From: Ephydatia muelleri
Taxonomy: Eukaryota > Porifera > Demospongiae > Spongillida > Spongillidae
NCBI GenBank assembly: GCA_013339895.1
Contig: JABACO010000011.1
Location: forward strand, 9,200,546-9,264,545
Length of the DNA stretch: 64,000 nt
Direction of reading: 5' to 3'
A program made the translations under genes and the position numbers. Of this stretch, positions 44,801 through 54,740 are shown one piece after another; position 1 is the stretch's first letter; each line of letters opens with the position of its first letter. The notes under the pieces are model-generated. The model was not told where the DNA came from, made no database searches, and worked only from the letters and a program-made list of their open reading frames with translations.

Positions 44801-45036
44801 AATTTGGATAGAGCAGTGGAAATTTTTTTAACACTCCACCCAAGAAAGATTGACCTGTCCAATCTGATGTTCTCATAAACATATAATCTATATCTAGATA
44901 TTGTTATGATTTGCACTGTAATATTTGATATGTGAATTGACCAGCAAAATTTATTATCCTCCCCCCTCCCCTTCCCAATTGGCGCCCCCCTTCCCCGACT
45001 GGCCCCCCCCTTCAAGAAATGCTGGGGGCGCCCATG
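41820..45036 (+). mobile_element. hAT element B with 5-bp target duplication
   Basis: Termini CATGGGCGTCCCCAG at 41820 and CTGGGGGCGCCCATG ending 45036 are inverted repeats with one or two mismatches. The element is bordered on both sides by GCATA (41815-41819 and 45037-45041). G/C-rich subterminal tracts lie at 41830-41900 and 44959-45030. It carries one transposase gene on the plus strand. Confidence 0.9.
41941..44878 (+). pseudogene. hAT transposase (ZMYM1/DUF4371 type), frameshifted
   Basis: First exon from about 41941 (MASKRKLSGAESRKSKWQRE), a likely small intron to 42133, then 42134-42700 with VLKHHVRPTTDDAFPV and the TTF-type zinc-finger start SIFCLPC. A one-base shift near 42695 leads to the next frame: LFIPLHATKRGMKDRSQLS, CFVAEGIKHRFEQPE, SILCDEVSSSNDEILSLC (catalytic region), GQCYDGASNMSGVRKGLS, YTHCTSHALNLCIA and CKTRWAERDIAFEHF. 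An intron at 44150-44301 joins VNG to DNYPAENPLEYYRRTLAIPF, then TCESSFSTLRRLRNWMRSSM (dimerisation) to the stop at 44878. Apart from the single shift it is well preserved, so transposition may have been recent. Confidence 0.88.
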
Positions 45037-45041
45037 GCATA

Positions 45042-45120
45042 ATTGTTCACAGTTGCTTACATCCCTTGTTTCATCTGTTAGTAGCAAACATGCTACTATT
45101 CGTACAAATCTCATCTAGCA
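45042..45120 (-). pseudogene. hAT A transposase, part upstream of insertion
   Basis: Minus strand: DETRDVSNCEQLC at about 45075-45037. The DE is the usual first catalytic region of ZMYM1-type hAT transposases. Joined in thought to CIRWVDQHF across hAT B, the reading frame is restored through the duplicated GCATA, which supports a simple insertion. Confidence 0.8.
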
Positions 45121-45185
45121 AATGTCTTAATAGCTGGTTTCCCATTAAATATTGTAATGCATTCATTTACAATTTCCAGTGCTGG

Positions 45186-45237
45186 TTCAAGAAGCGAGAC
45201 CATGGCGACAATTGTCGCCATGGTCTCGCTTCTTGAA
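45186..45237. repeat. Perfect 52-bp palindrome
   Basis: Two exact 26-base inverted halves centred at 45211/45212, with no loop (GACAATTGTC at the centre). Lies in the non-coding part of hAT A. Confidence 0.97.
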
Positions 45238-45345
45238 TCAGTTAACCGATCGATTTTAATATAATTTTATTCATAAATATGGGCACAAATGTGAGGCGGC
45301 TGAGCTCCCCCACTGTCCAAAGTGGGGGGGTGGGGGGGCTATAGC

Positions 45346-45473
45346 CTAGTCTCGTACCCAGACCCTGATTCCCACAGCTGCAGATGGATTACATCACCAC
45401 TACGTTTCTTTTCAAGTAGCGGTGATGTAATCCATCCGCAGCTGTGGGAATCAGGGTCTGGGTACGAGACTAG
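45346..45473. mobile_element. 128-bp foldback MITE with CTATAGC repeats
   Basis: Arms CTAGTCTCGTACCCAGACCC and GGGTCTGGGTACGAGACTAG pair over about 55-60 bases. Flanked by CTATAGC on both sides (45339-45345 and 45474-45480), a probable target duplication. Central loop sequence is ACGTTTCTTTTCAAGTAGC. Confidence 0.9.
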
Positions 45474-45517
45474 CTATAGCCCACCCCTGACCCCCCTCCC
45501 CGCTTCCTACGCCTATG

Positions 45518-45826
45518 CTGCCATATCTTCAAATAGGAGCGTCCAATTCGTTTCAAATTCAGTGTGCGGAGATAAAGCTGTGAAAAGTTAATGCACTTTC
45601 CTGCTCGATGAGCGCCATTATCGTATGCGACCCTCGTTTCATTCTCCTAATCTACAATAAATTTCGATAACTTCCTTGATCCGCCCATTCTTCTAGCCGT
45701 TCGCAGCAATTTTGCCTCACCCAGACAGTGAGTTTATACCGGTGAATTAAAAGAAGACTTCTCCGCTTCGCAAGACGATCGTACCAAATTGATGGGGATC
45801 TGTTGCAGTATTCTTGCGCTACCGGT
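45518..45826. other. Spacer without a gene
   Basis: Non-coding flank of hAT A, beginning with the second CTGCCAT. Nothing recognised. Confidence 0.55.
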
Positions 45827-45945
45827 AGCCTCGTCCCCAGCCCCACATTACACAGCGAATGGATTACATCACCGCTACTTGAAAAGAAACGTAGTGGTGA
45901 TGTAATTCATCCGCTGCTGTGTATGTGGGGGTTGGGACGAAACTA
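45827..45945. mobile_element. 119-bp foldback, relative of 45346-45473
   Basis: Arms TAGCCTCGTCCCCAGCCCCA and a diverged complement ending GGGTTGGGACGAAACTA. The core GGATTACATCACCGCTACTT and loop GAAAAGAAACG are the same as in the first element but with the loop in the opposite orientation. Confidence 0.85.
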
Positions 45946-46137
45946 CGTCGCGGGGTGGCAGTATTCAACACGGCGCGAGTAAGGCTATTTGCTACGCACT
46001 TGCATCATCCTCTAGCCATGTAATAAAGCTTCTAATTTGCTATTAGCATAGCCCTTGCTAAAATTCTTGTCACGCCCACTCAGCTACGCTTGCAATGATA
46101 TCGGTCTTTTATTTATCTTTGCATTGTTGCATAATTA

Positions 46138-46275
46138 TGTAGCGGATACAATAGTAATCAGGACTTAGGATCCACACCAATACAATTGAGACTCATTAAA
46201 TAGTCAGAGTTCTAACTCCTCGCGCATGTGCAAACCACACCCTAACTACTAAAGCGCCTGTGCGCATGCGCTACA
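46138..46275 (-). repeat. 3' LTR, complete, 138 bp
   Basis: Very short LTR starting TGTAGCGGATACAAT and ending GCATGCGCTACA on the plus strand. 46204-46275 is nearly identical to the retained part of the 5' LTR. Confidence 0.85.
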
Positions 46276-46305
46276 CTACTCCCTCCTCTCTCTCTCTGAA
46301 AGTCT

Positions 46306-49300
46306 TTAAGTATCATAGATATTATGTCCATAGTGATCCGGCTTTCTCCTGTCTCGAACTGGTCTCGCCCTCCCCGGCTCGATTACCACTGGATGTGGTT
46401 CAGCTGCTTGACGTGGCCCTTCAATTTCCACCTCCACTAACAGAGGTTCAGGTTCTTCATGCGGCCGATCCCCCTCAAGTTCTCCGTTGGTATTCAACAC
46501 ACTCCTTGGTCCTGCTGGTACCCTCGTTTTCTCATTACTGGCTGGTGCAACATTCTCCTCTGATGACCGAACTGTACATGGCTTGAGCCGATCAAAATGT
46601 ACCACTGTACGCTTCCTCGGGGAATCCCTGTGTTGAATGAGAAAGAGCGCATCACCAAGAGTCTTGACCACTGAATAAGGACCCTGCCAGTAACAGTGCA
46701 ACTTTGGTGATTTTCCCCTCGGGACCGCTGGACAATGAAGCCACACTAAATCACCAGCTTTGTACGGATCACCATGACTGGATCTGTCATACAAAGTCTT
46801 TTGACGGAGGTGCTGAATTCCCATGTGATCCCGCACCAGTCGGTAGGGCCCCTTCCAGTCTGGCTCTCAGGTCCAGTGCATATTGATTAACCTGTTGTGG
46901 GGGAAAATTAGGGGGAAGACCAAACATTACATCAGCGGGAAGACGAGCTTCCCTCCCAAACATTAAGTAGAATGGGGTACACCCCGTCGACTCTTGTGTG
47001 CTGGTCCTGTATGCCAGCATTAACAGAGGAACACGGAGATCCCAATCACGCTCGTTCTCAACAGCTGCAATACTAAGCATATTAAGCAAGGTACGGTTAA
47101 ACCGCTCTATTAGGCCATCGGATTGAGGATGGTATGGACTCGTTCTTGTCTTCTGTACACCTAATAGCAGGCAAGTCTCTTTCAACAATGTGGATTCAAA
47201 ATTACGACCCTGATCCGTGTGCAAAACATCTGGAACCCCAAAACGAGCAATAAAATGGTTAACAAACAACTCAGCCACAGTCTTCGCTTCCATATTCGGC
47301 ATAGGGTAGGCCTCAACCCATTTAGTAAAGTAGTCCCCTACAACCAACACATACTTGTTTTCTCTTGCCGTCACAGGTAAGGGCCCCAATATATCCATTG
47401 CCACTCTCTGCATTGGCGTTCCCACCAGTCCCGACTGCATGGGCGCCCGTCTTCTCCTTGTCGGTGATTTACGTGAGGCACACTCAGCACAGGCCTTGCA
47501 CCAATTCACCACATCGTGTCGTTGACCAGGCCAGTAGAACCGAGAGCGAACCTTTTCCAGGGTCTTGCGAAGTCCTAAGTGACCCCCAGTGGGTGTATCA
47601 TGAAATTCCTTCAAAACAGCCTGAATAGAAGTTCTTGGTATCACGAGCTGTAAATGAGGATTGAACCCCTTTCCTGGCACATCCTCCCAACGCCGATACA
47701 GCACACCCCCATCAAGCACCAGGTGATCTTTCTGAGACCAAAGAGTCTGCACGCATTTGCTCCCATCCTTTGGTAAAACGGGAGGAAAATCATCATGTTG
47801 TAACCACAATATCACCTGCCGCAAATCAGCGTCTTTGTCCTGTAGCTGTTTTGGGTCCTCAACCGACAGGAAACAAACAGACCCTTCCTGCAAGAGTGCC
47901 GCACCATCACCAGATCCACCCTTCTTTACAGCATCTGGTAGACCAGGTGGAGGGGTCGACGTCTGCAACCCGCATTGTTTACAGGGAAGCCTGGACAGTG
48001 CATCTGCATTGCTGTGCTGCAACCCAGGTCGATGTTGAACCGAAAAGTCATACTCAGCCAAAATATCCAACCAACGAGCCACCTGTCCCTGCGGTTCCTT
48101 GAAGTTTCTCAGCCATTGCAAGGAGTTGTGATCCGTGCGAACAATGAACCGGCGGCCCCAAAGATACGGTCTAAAGCATCGAACTGCCCACACCATTCCC
48201 AGCATCTCTTTTCTGGTTGCACAGTACTGACGTTCAGCCTTTGTAAGGACCCGGCTGGCATAGGCGATGACATGATCACCTTCCTGCGACAGAACTGCGC
48301 CAAGACCGTATTGGCTGGCATCAGTATCCACCACGAAGACTTTATCAAACTGTGGAAAAGACAAGATAGGTGGTGAGAGTAATTTTTCCTTCAACTGATC
48401 AAACGCCTCATTGCACTGTTGAGACCATTGCCAAGGCTTGGCCTTCTCCGTCAAAGAATGCAGCGGGGAGGCGATCTGGGCAAAACTGGGAATAAACTTT
48501 CTGTAATAAGAGGCAAAACCCAAAAATTTCCGCAAACACTCTCGGTTGTTGGGAACCTGCCAGCTACGAACACAGCTGGTCTTTTTGGGATCTACTTCCA
48601 CGCCCTTCTCTGAAACTATATGTCCCAAATATAGTACACTCTTTCGCAATAACTGACACTTGCTTGGCTTGATTTTAAGTCCAGCATCCTTCAACCTCTG
48701 GAGTACATCTCTTAAACGCTGTAAGTGCTCATCCACCGTCTGGCTAAAAATAATGATGTCATCCAGATAGACCAAACAAGTGCTCCAACATAGACCAGAC
48801 AATACCAAGCTCATCAGCCTCTGAAAAGTACCAGGAGCATTACTTAACCCAAAAGGCATCACTCGGAACTGGTGAAGACCAAACGGTGTGGTGAAAGAAG
48901 TCTTCTCCTTATCTGCAGGATCCATCTCCACCTGCCAGTAGCCACACGCCAAATCAAGGGTAGAAAACCATTTTGCTCCCGCCAAGCTGTCCAGCGCATC
49001 ATCTATTCTTGGAAGAGGGTGTACATCCTTTTTAGTGACATCATTTACACGACGAAAATCAACACAGAATCGAAACGAACCGTCCTTCTTTCTTGCCAAC
49101 ACAATAGGAGACGCCCATGCACCTTCAGAGGGCTCTATGATTCCCTGCTTCAGCATCCCATCAATCATGTCCTTCACTACGCCACGCTGATGAAAGGGCA
49201 ATCTGCGACTCTGCTGCCGGATAGGCAAGGCACTACCCGTGTCAATTTTATGACGTAACACACTTGTACGACCCAAGTCCCCATCCCCAACAGAGATTAC

Positions 49301-49792
49301 GTCACCCAAGGTCTGCAACAAAGATTTTCCCGTTCACCCGTTGTCAAACCTTCTGTATCCGAAATGAGCACACCAATCGACTTATCTATCGCATTCCGAG
49401 CCGCAACTGGTTGACCATTCCCCGACGCCTTCACGGCGTTAGCTGAAATTTCTTCCTGCAACTCAGAAAGTACGCCCACTTTCTCTCCAGCATACACACT
49501 AATTGGGGTGGAAGTCACATTCATCAACTGTATGACGGTGTCCCCTTGTGATGAAACATAAGACACTGAGTGAGCAACCAATAGACCAGAATGATCGTCA
49601 GAAAATACGGGTTTAGGTTCAAACAATCCCCTACCATCCTTAAATACGTCACTATCTGTCTCAAGGCGGACTGGAAGCCGGACTTGGTGAAAGGGAGGAA
49701 TAACAGTAGTTTCTTGTACAGCCACGTGACATGCAATACCCCTTACGCCACCCAATAGAGGAACCTGTTGTTTCACACCAGCCATTGTTAGA
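46306..49792 (-). pseudogene. Ty3/gypsy pol polyprotein, two frameshifts
   Basis: Minus strand. The first ATG after the truncated LTR gives MAGVKQQVPLLGGVRG (to about 49322). A frameshift near 49321 leads to an 844-codon frame (49321-46787): reverse transcriptase with LDLACGYWQVEM and YLDDIIIF (residues 185-192), RNase H ending HRPGLQHSNADALSRL, integrase zinc-binding region (GGHLGLRKTL, CKACAECASR) and DDE core (MDILGPLPV, HTDQGRNFES, SPYHPQSDGLIERFNR). A second frameshift near 46850 leads to the C-terminal part ending at 46306, with KAGDLVWLHCPAVPRGKSPK. Retropepsin active site not present. Internally well conserved, so young but inactive as it stands. Confidence 0.93.
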
Positions 49793-49859
49793 GTTCTAAC
49801 TCCTCGCGCATGTGCAAACCACACCCTAACTACTAAAGCGCCTGTGCGCATGCGCTACA
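49786..49859 (-). repeat. 5' LTR, truncated to 74 bp
   Basis: Matches 46204-46275. The inner 66 bp of the LTR are missing and the sequence runs directly into pol (minus strand ACTCTAACAATGGCTGG). Confidence 0.85.
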
Positions 49860-49863
49860 ATTA

Positions 49864-50690
49864 TATAAACCTACCCCATCGTATGGCATATTCTTATGCA
49901 CAACACCCACACTCACATACAGTACTTGTGGCATCTAATTGCTATGCATGGGTTAATGGATATGGAGAATGAGATTTGAAGGTAGCAAAAAATAATAACC
50001 TCCGTTTCTCACCAATTTTTAACCTTCCTTTCCATTTTCCCACCATTATTTTCGCATAGGTAGCTGTTAATACCACTAAGGCACTCACCTGACAGCTTTA
50101 TGGAGAAACGAACCACAAGACTGTAGTACCAGTTCAGAGACTAGTAGCCATTTTGAATTCTCCTCGTTGTACATAGTCTAGTAACCACCAGGTGTTAATG
50201 ATGTCATAACAGAGACACAAGTGTGATAAGCTACTGTAAGTAAAGGGGCTCCCGTCCAATCTGCGCACTTAATCAATGCATCACTATTGTTCCGTAGTAA
50301 TTCGCTGAAGGGACAACACAGTTGGTGTGATAACAGATAGGCATCCATTATATGACCTGGTGCCATATGACCTGGTGCCATATGACCTGGTGAACTGGTA
50401 GGCATCTAAAATGACTTGGTAGGCAAATAAATGACCTGTGCAATCACTTCAGCCAAAGCCAAACAGAGGACCATCACTGACCCAAGTAAGCAATCCTGGT
50501 ACAGTTGTGGCACATATACATGTACCATGTTCTTGCAACACTGCTACCAAGTCTGAAGTAGTGCCTCTTGAACAGGCCAAAAAATAGTGTTCACGTACAT
50601 CACACGTATTTATAAATGATGACGTATAATAGTTAGGACACCAAACAAACATGGCAGCGAACTTCCCATGATGACACTGTAACCCCTAGA
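49864..50690. repeat. Inverted dispersed repeat, no gene
   Basis: 49980-50300 is an inverted relative of the repeat at 40150-40530 (CTGACAGCTTTATGGAGAAA; CATTTTGAATTCTCCTCGTT). 50355-50400 has three tandem copies of ATATGACCTGGTGCC. No gene. Confidence 0.7.
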
Positions 50691-50840
50691 GCTATAGCTC
50701 AATCCTGTTGTGCTCTCAAGTGATCTCCGTGTGTGTGCATGAGTAGTTTATGTGTGTGTGTGTGTGTGTGCGTGTGTGTGTGTGTGTGTGTGTGAGTAGC
50801 TGTGTGTGTTTATGTGTGTGTGTGTTTAGTTTTGTGTGTT

Positions 50841-50889
<49 letters not shown>

Positions 50890-51240
50890 GTGCGTGTAAT
50901 CTCTAGCGTGTGAAAATCTGGGGGGCGGGGTGTTTCACATTCATGGTAAAAGACTTTGAAGCTGTCAGCGAATACAATTTTAAAAATGACAGTTACATAG
51001 AAAGCAATTGAATGGGGAACGCTCGATCGCAAAGTCTCACTCATTCAGCGTGAGATTCACGCAGTTGCCAATCATGTCGCATATTTGAACACATGCATTA
51101 AACCTTGGCAATTAGAGGGTAAGTGAGGCTATAACATAACAAACTCACGGTCATATACTCGAGAGTCTCACAAACTCCAGTGACGATGTCTCGTGAACTA
51201 GCTAGCTAGCTTCTTAGTAATTCTAGTCTAGTTAAGTTCA
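50691..51240. repeat. GT-rich region, diverged duplicate of 53390-53680
   Basis: TCCTGTTGTGCTCTCAAGTG at 50703 recurs at 53405, and AAGCTGTCAGCGAATACA near 50960 resembles 53607. (GT)n tracts lie at 50752-50795 and 50836-50890. No gene. Confidence 0.75.
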
Positions 51241-51860
51241 TATTATTTTTAATTTACAGCATGACATATTTGTTTTAATTATGCGCAGTACAAATTAAAA
51301 AATTGTCTTGAATGTAGCGTTACAATGTGTAACGCTAACTTGATGAAAAATACATATAATAAGAACAATTTTAAGCTAGTTTTGAATTCAATTTGAAAAA
51401 AATTGAAAGATGTCCTACAATGTATGGGCCATTTCTGGGCTACTTCAGCTCCTGTAAATGGAACCCAGCTGAAGAAATAATTCTCACTGAGCAACGAATG
51501 AGTATCAATTCGCTTCTGTCGAGAAAACGACGAGCATACATCAAATATGATCATAATTACTGGGACCAAAACATAATAGAAACAAGAAAAAAGCAACGTA
51601 CATGATGGGTTTGCACTACACATGAGTTGGTCAATGTACTAGTAGTAAAGTCTTTATAATTTTCCGTTCACACTATAATCTCTGCATGATCAAGAGCACT
51701 TCTTTGCAATGAGGGTTCAATCTATGGAGGTGGGAGAGGTACGAATGCTGTGAGAAATATAAATACATGCCGCTGGTGAAGTAAATTATTGTACGACATC
51801 ACTTTAACCTATGTATGGGCCATTTCTGGATATGTCAAAGGAAGTAAAGTGTGTGTAGAC
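51241..51860. repeat. Dispersed repeat, inverted relative of 53830-54060
   Basis: GATGTCCTACAATGTATGGG (51410) and TGTATGGGCCATTTCTGGA (51813) recur inverted near 53850-53870 and 57462, and directly at 60510. Short frames such as 51393-51605 are unrecognised. No gene supported. Confidence 0.65.
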
Positions 51861-52342
51861 TACCTTCATTAAACCCTGTGTGTGTGCACATAGTAGGGTA
51901 GCTCCTCGTATTGTGATGTGAAGATAACCACAAGGACTTTTTGAGCACACACACACAGACACACACACACATTTATGTAGACTACATACTATCCTTTGAT
52001 ACAGTACACACACAGAGACACACACACAGACTCACACACACACAGATACACACACACATTCATGTACATACTATCCTTTGATGCAGTAGAAACCCTCCCA
52101 TTGATGTGATGATAAGAAAACCACAGTGCTTAAACACATTCACACCAACCCACACAGAAACTTGCTTGGTACATGTCCATATATACAAGTTGTATACGTG
52201 CATGAAGATTGTAAACACACACACACACACATACTTTTACAACACTGAAACATTTTTGCATAAGCTCAAGTTGAGGTTGAACTGTGTATGGTGATGCTGC
52301 AGTGCCATCTGACACACTGCTATAGTTCTTTACATTGTTCAG

Positions 52343-52344
<2 letters not shown>
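51861..52344. other. AC-rich flank, no gene
   Basis: Several short (CA)n stretches and a local duplication (CATACTATCCTTTGAT at 51987 and 52067). Confidence 0.65.

Positions 52345-52437
<93 letters not shown>
52345..52437 (+). repeat. (GT)n microsatellite, about 46 units
   Basis: Pure GT repeat of 93 bp, the longest uninterrupted dinucleotide tract in the window. Confidence 0.98.
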
Positions 52438-52439
<2 letters not shown>

Positions 52440-53428
52440 TTGCCCACTCATCATTATTCATGGACCACAGTGAGTTTACACAAGATCAACGTGATGAAGC
52501 CTCCAGAGGAATGTAGGTTACAGAGCCAAAAATGACAGGGAAGAGGGAGATAGAACGGGAGAGAGAGGTGTGGTGCGAGAAAACAAAGGCGGGAGGGGAA
52601 GACAGGGGGAAGAGGAAGGATAGAGGGTAGAGAAAAAGGAGGAAAGGAAAAATACCAGAAAAAAAAGCGATGGAAGAGAGGTGATGTGAGGACCAAGAAT
52701 GGGATGGAGAGAATGAGGACATGCCTTGACCTTGATAAACAGTATATGTACATTAAGGCTGCATGGTTGCAACTGTATAAGTGTATGCATATGCATATGT
52801 ATTATGTGTGTGTGGGCAGGTTGCATGTACATGTATGAATGTGTGGGTGGGCCGTACGCCACCCATATGTTGCGTGCATAAATGTATGTGGTGTGAATAT
52901 CTATCTATGCTTGTGGTTGTGCTGTGTATGTAATACTTGTGTGTGCATGTGTATGTGAATGTGCTATGTATGCTTGCTTGTGTGGCTTATATGTCTGTGT
53001 ATGGGTGTGCACATGACAAAGTAAGTAAATCATACAGAACAAAGTATACTATTGCAAACAACTGCATGATCCAATGGCAACACATCGATTGCACATGTAT
53101 GAATTGTTCCCAAATGAAGAACAACATTACAAAGTACCTCCCTTGGAAACTTAAAATGCCATATACACCTATATGTATTGAGTTCTTGTTTTATTTCATG
53201 CATATATGTGATTGTAATAGTAAATTCCCTACCTAAAGAAGTGTTTCCTTTTCTGTTAGTCCACATGTACATGTACATGACTGCACCACACTCTATAGAA
53301 GTTGAAGCTGGAGAGTGGAATCTTTGCTACTGCAGTATAATAGTTGTTTCTCTGCTGCTAAAGTAGGAATTGTGTGTTCCTAGGTATTATGAAGTACAGC
53401 TTGATCCTGTTGTGCTCTCAAGTGATCT
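52438..53428. other. No recognised gene
   Basis: Purine-rich stretch at 52540-52690, followed by TG-rich sequence. Open frames up to 114 codons on the minus strand are Ser/Pro/Leu-rich products of the purine-rich composition. Nothing assigned. Confidence 0.55.
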
Positions 53429-53430
53429 GT

Positions 53431-53474
<44 letters not shown>

Positions 53475-53551
53475 GTGTGTGTGTGTATGCGTGTGTGTGT
53501 GTGCGTGTGTGTGTGCGTGTGTGTGTGCATGTGCGTATGTGTGTGTGTGTG
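53429..53551 (+). repeat. Interrupted (GT)n microsatellite
   Basis: GT repeat with scattered GC and AT interruptions. Confidence 0.95.
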
Positions 53552-54640
53552 CTGCAAGAGAGTGAAAGAGGGGGGAAGTTCAAATTTATAGTAATGACCT
53601 CGTCCAAGCTGTCAGCAAACACACTGATAAGGAAAAGTATAGAATAGGAAATGCTCATGCAAACTCGCACATCTCAAGCTAAATCTCCCCCCCCCCCCCC
53701 CCCCCCCCCTCTACATCTCTTCCTATCTTAACCCTATAGCGCACGTACATTCATACATATATGAAACTCACCGACGTATCAGAAATCAATATTGTTTGAC
53801 ACCATCCCATTGCCTTATCAATGCGCTGGATGCCTCCAGCATATCCAGAAATGGCCCATACATAGGCGGTCATCTTGCTTTTTATTTCAAATTGAATTTT
53901 AAACACTTGTAAAATGTCCTATAAATCGGTCTGATCATGACATATGTACTTAAAAAAATTATTCCATTAACCATTCTTGAACTAAAATCAAGACAAAAAA
54001 TTAATTTATACCGCGCATAATTTATTCATCAAAATATGTCATTGCGTAATGCCTTGCGTCATCCGCCAGAATTCTTCAACTAATATTGATATTCATTGAA
54101 CAAAATGGTGAATAAATATATGCACAGGAAGTTAATTTAGCTGAAGATAGAACTTAACTATAGTAATAGGCTGTTAATAACCGGACAATGTGGGGGGGGG
54201 GGGGGGGGGGGGGGGGCCGAGAGCGTTTCGATACGAAAGAGCGAGCGAGGTCTCGACTGCCAAGAGGGACACTATGATGTCGATCGTCATGGACACTTTT
54301 GACCTATATAGTGTTTTCCTTATCGTGTTCGTTTAGCCTGCTTTCAGCTCGATGAATGAAGCGCGAAGGCTAATAGGCACGTGCACTGATACAAAACATA
54401 GATATTTGCAAATGGCACTTTTCAGTACAGTTCCGACCTACGTAGGCATTTCAGCCCTACCTAGATCGATTAACATCAAATCTGCACGTGCCGTATTTTG
54501 AATCTTTGTCTGCATACATGTGTATGGCCAGGCCAGAGTCAGTAACCCGCTTTAATTTTAATGCAAATCACCTTCGTGGGGCTTCAATGGAATAGCAATG
54601 CTTTCATTTTTTTTCTTTTTTAAAAAGAAAAGTTTTGTGT
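53552..54640. other. Repeat-rich, no gene; poly-C and poly-G tracts
   Basis: Poly-C at 53687-53709 and poly-G at 54190-54216. 53830-54060 is the inverted relative of 51241-51430. No coding signal. Confidence 0.65.
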
Positions 54641-54709
54641 AAACTCTGTAGCGCTGATCAGTCTATCACTAGGCCAAAGCCTCTGCATCAGGTTAAAAGC
54701 ATACTATAC

Positions 54710-54740
<31 letters not shown>

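Larger units (their letters stand above)
40775..45517 (-). mobile_element. hAT element A, copy 2, interrupted by hAT B
   Basis: Left end CAGTGGCGTAGGAACGG at 40775. The right end at 45517 reads CCGCTTCCTACGCCTATG, an imperfect inverted match. Both ends are bordered by CTGCCAT (40768-40774 and 45518-45524), a likely target-site duplication of 7 or 8 bp. A G run lies at 40800-40830, and C/G-rich tracts near 45306-45338 and 45480-45500 mirror it. A 128-bp foldback (45346-45473) and hAT B (41820-45036) are nested inside. Confidence 0.8.
46138..49859 (-). mobile_element. Ty3/gypsy LTR retrotransposon, internally deleted
   Basis: Bordered by ATTA on both sides (46134-46137, 49860-49863). The complete LTR is 46138-46275, with inverted ends TGTAGCG and CGCTACA. 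The other LTR (49786-49859) retains only the 74-bp outer part. A polypurine tract on the minus strand (46276-46299) lies beside the complete LTR. gag, primer-binding site and most of the protease region are absent; pol begins right after the truncated LTR. Confidence 0.88.
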
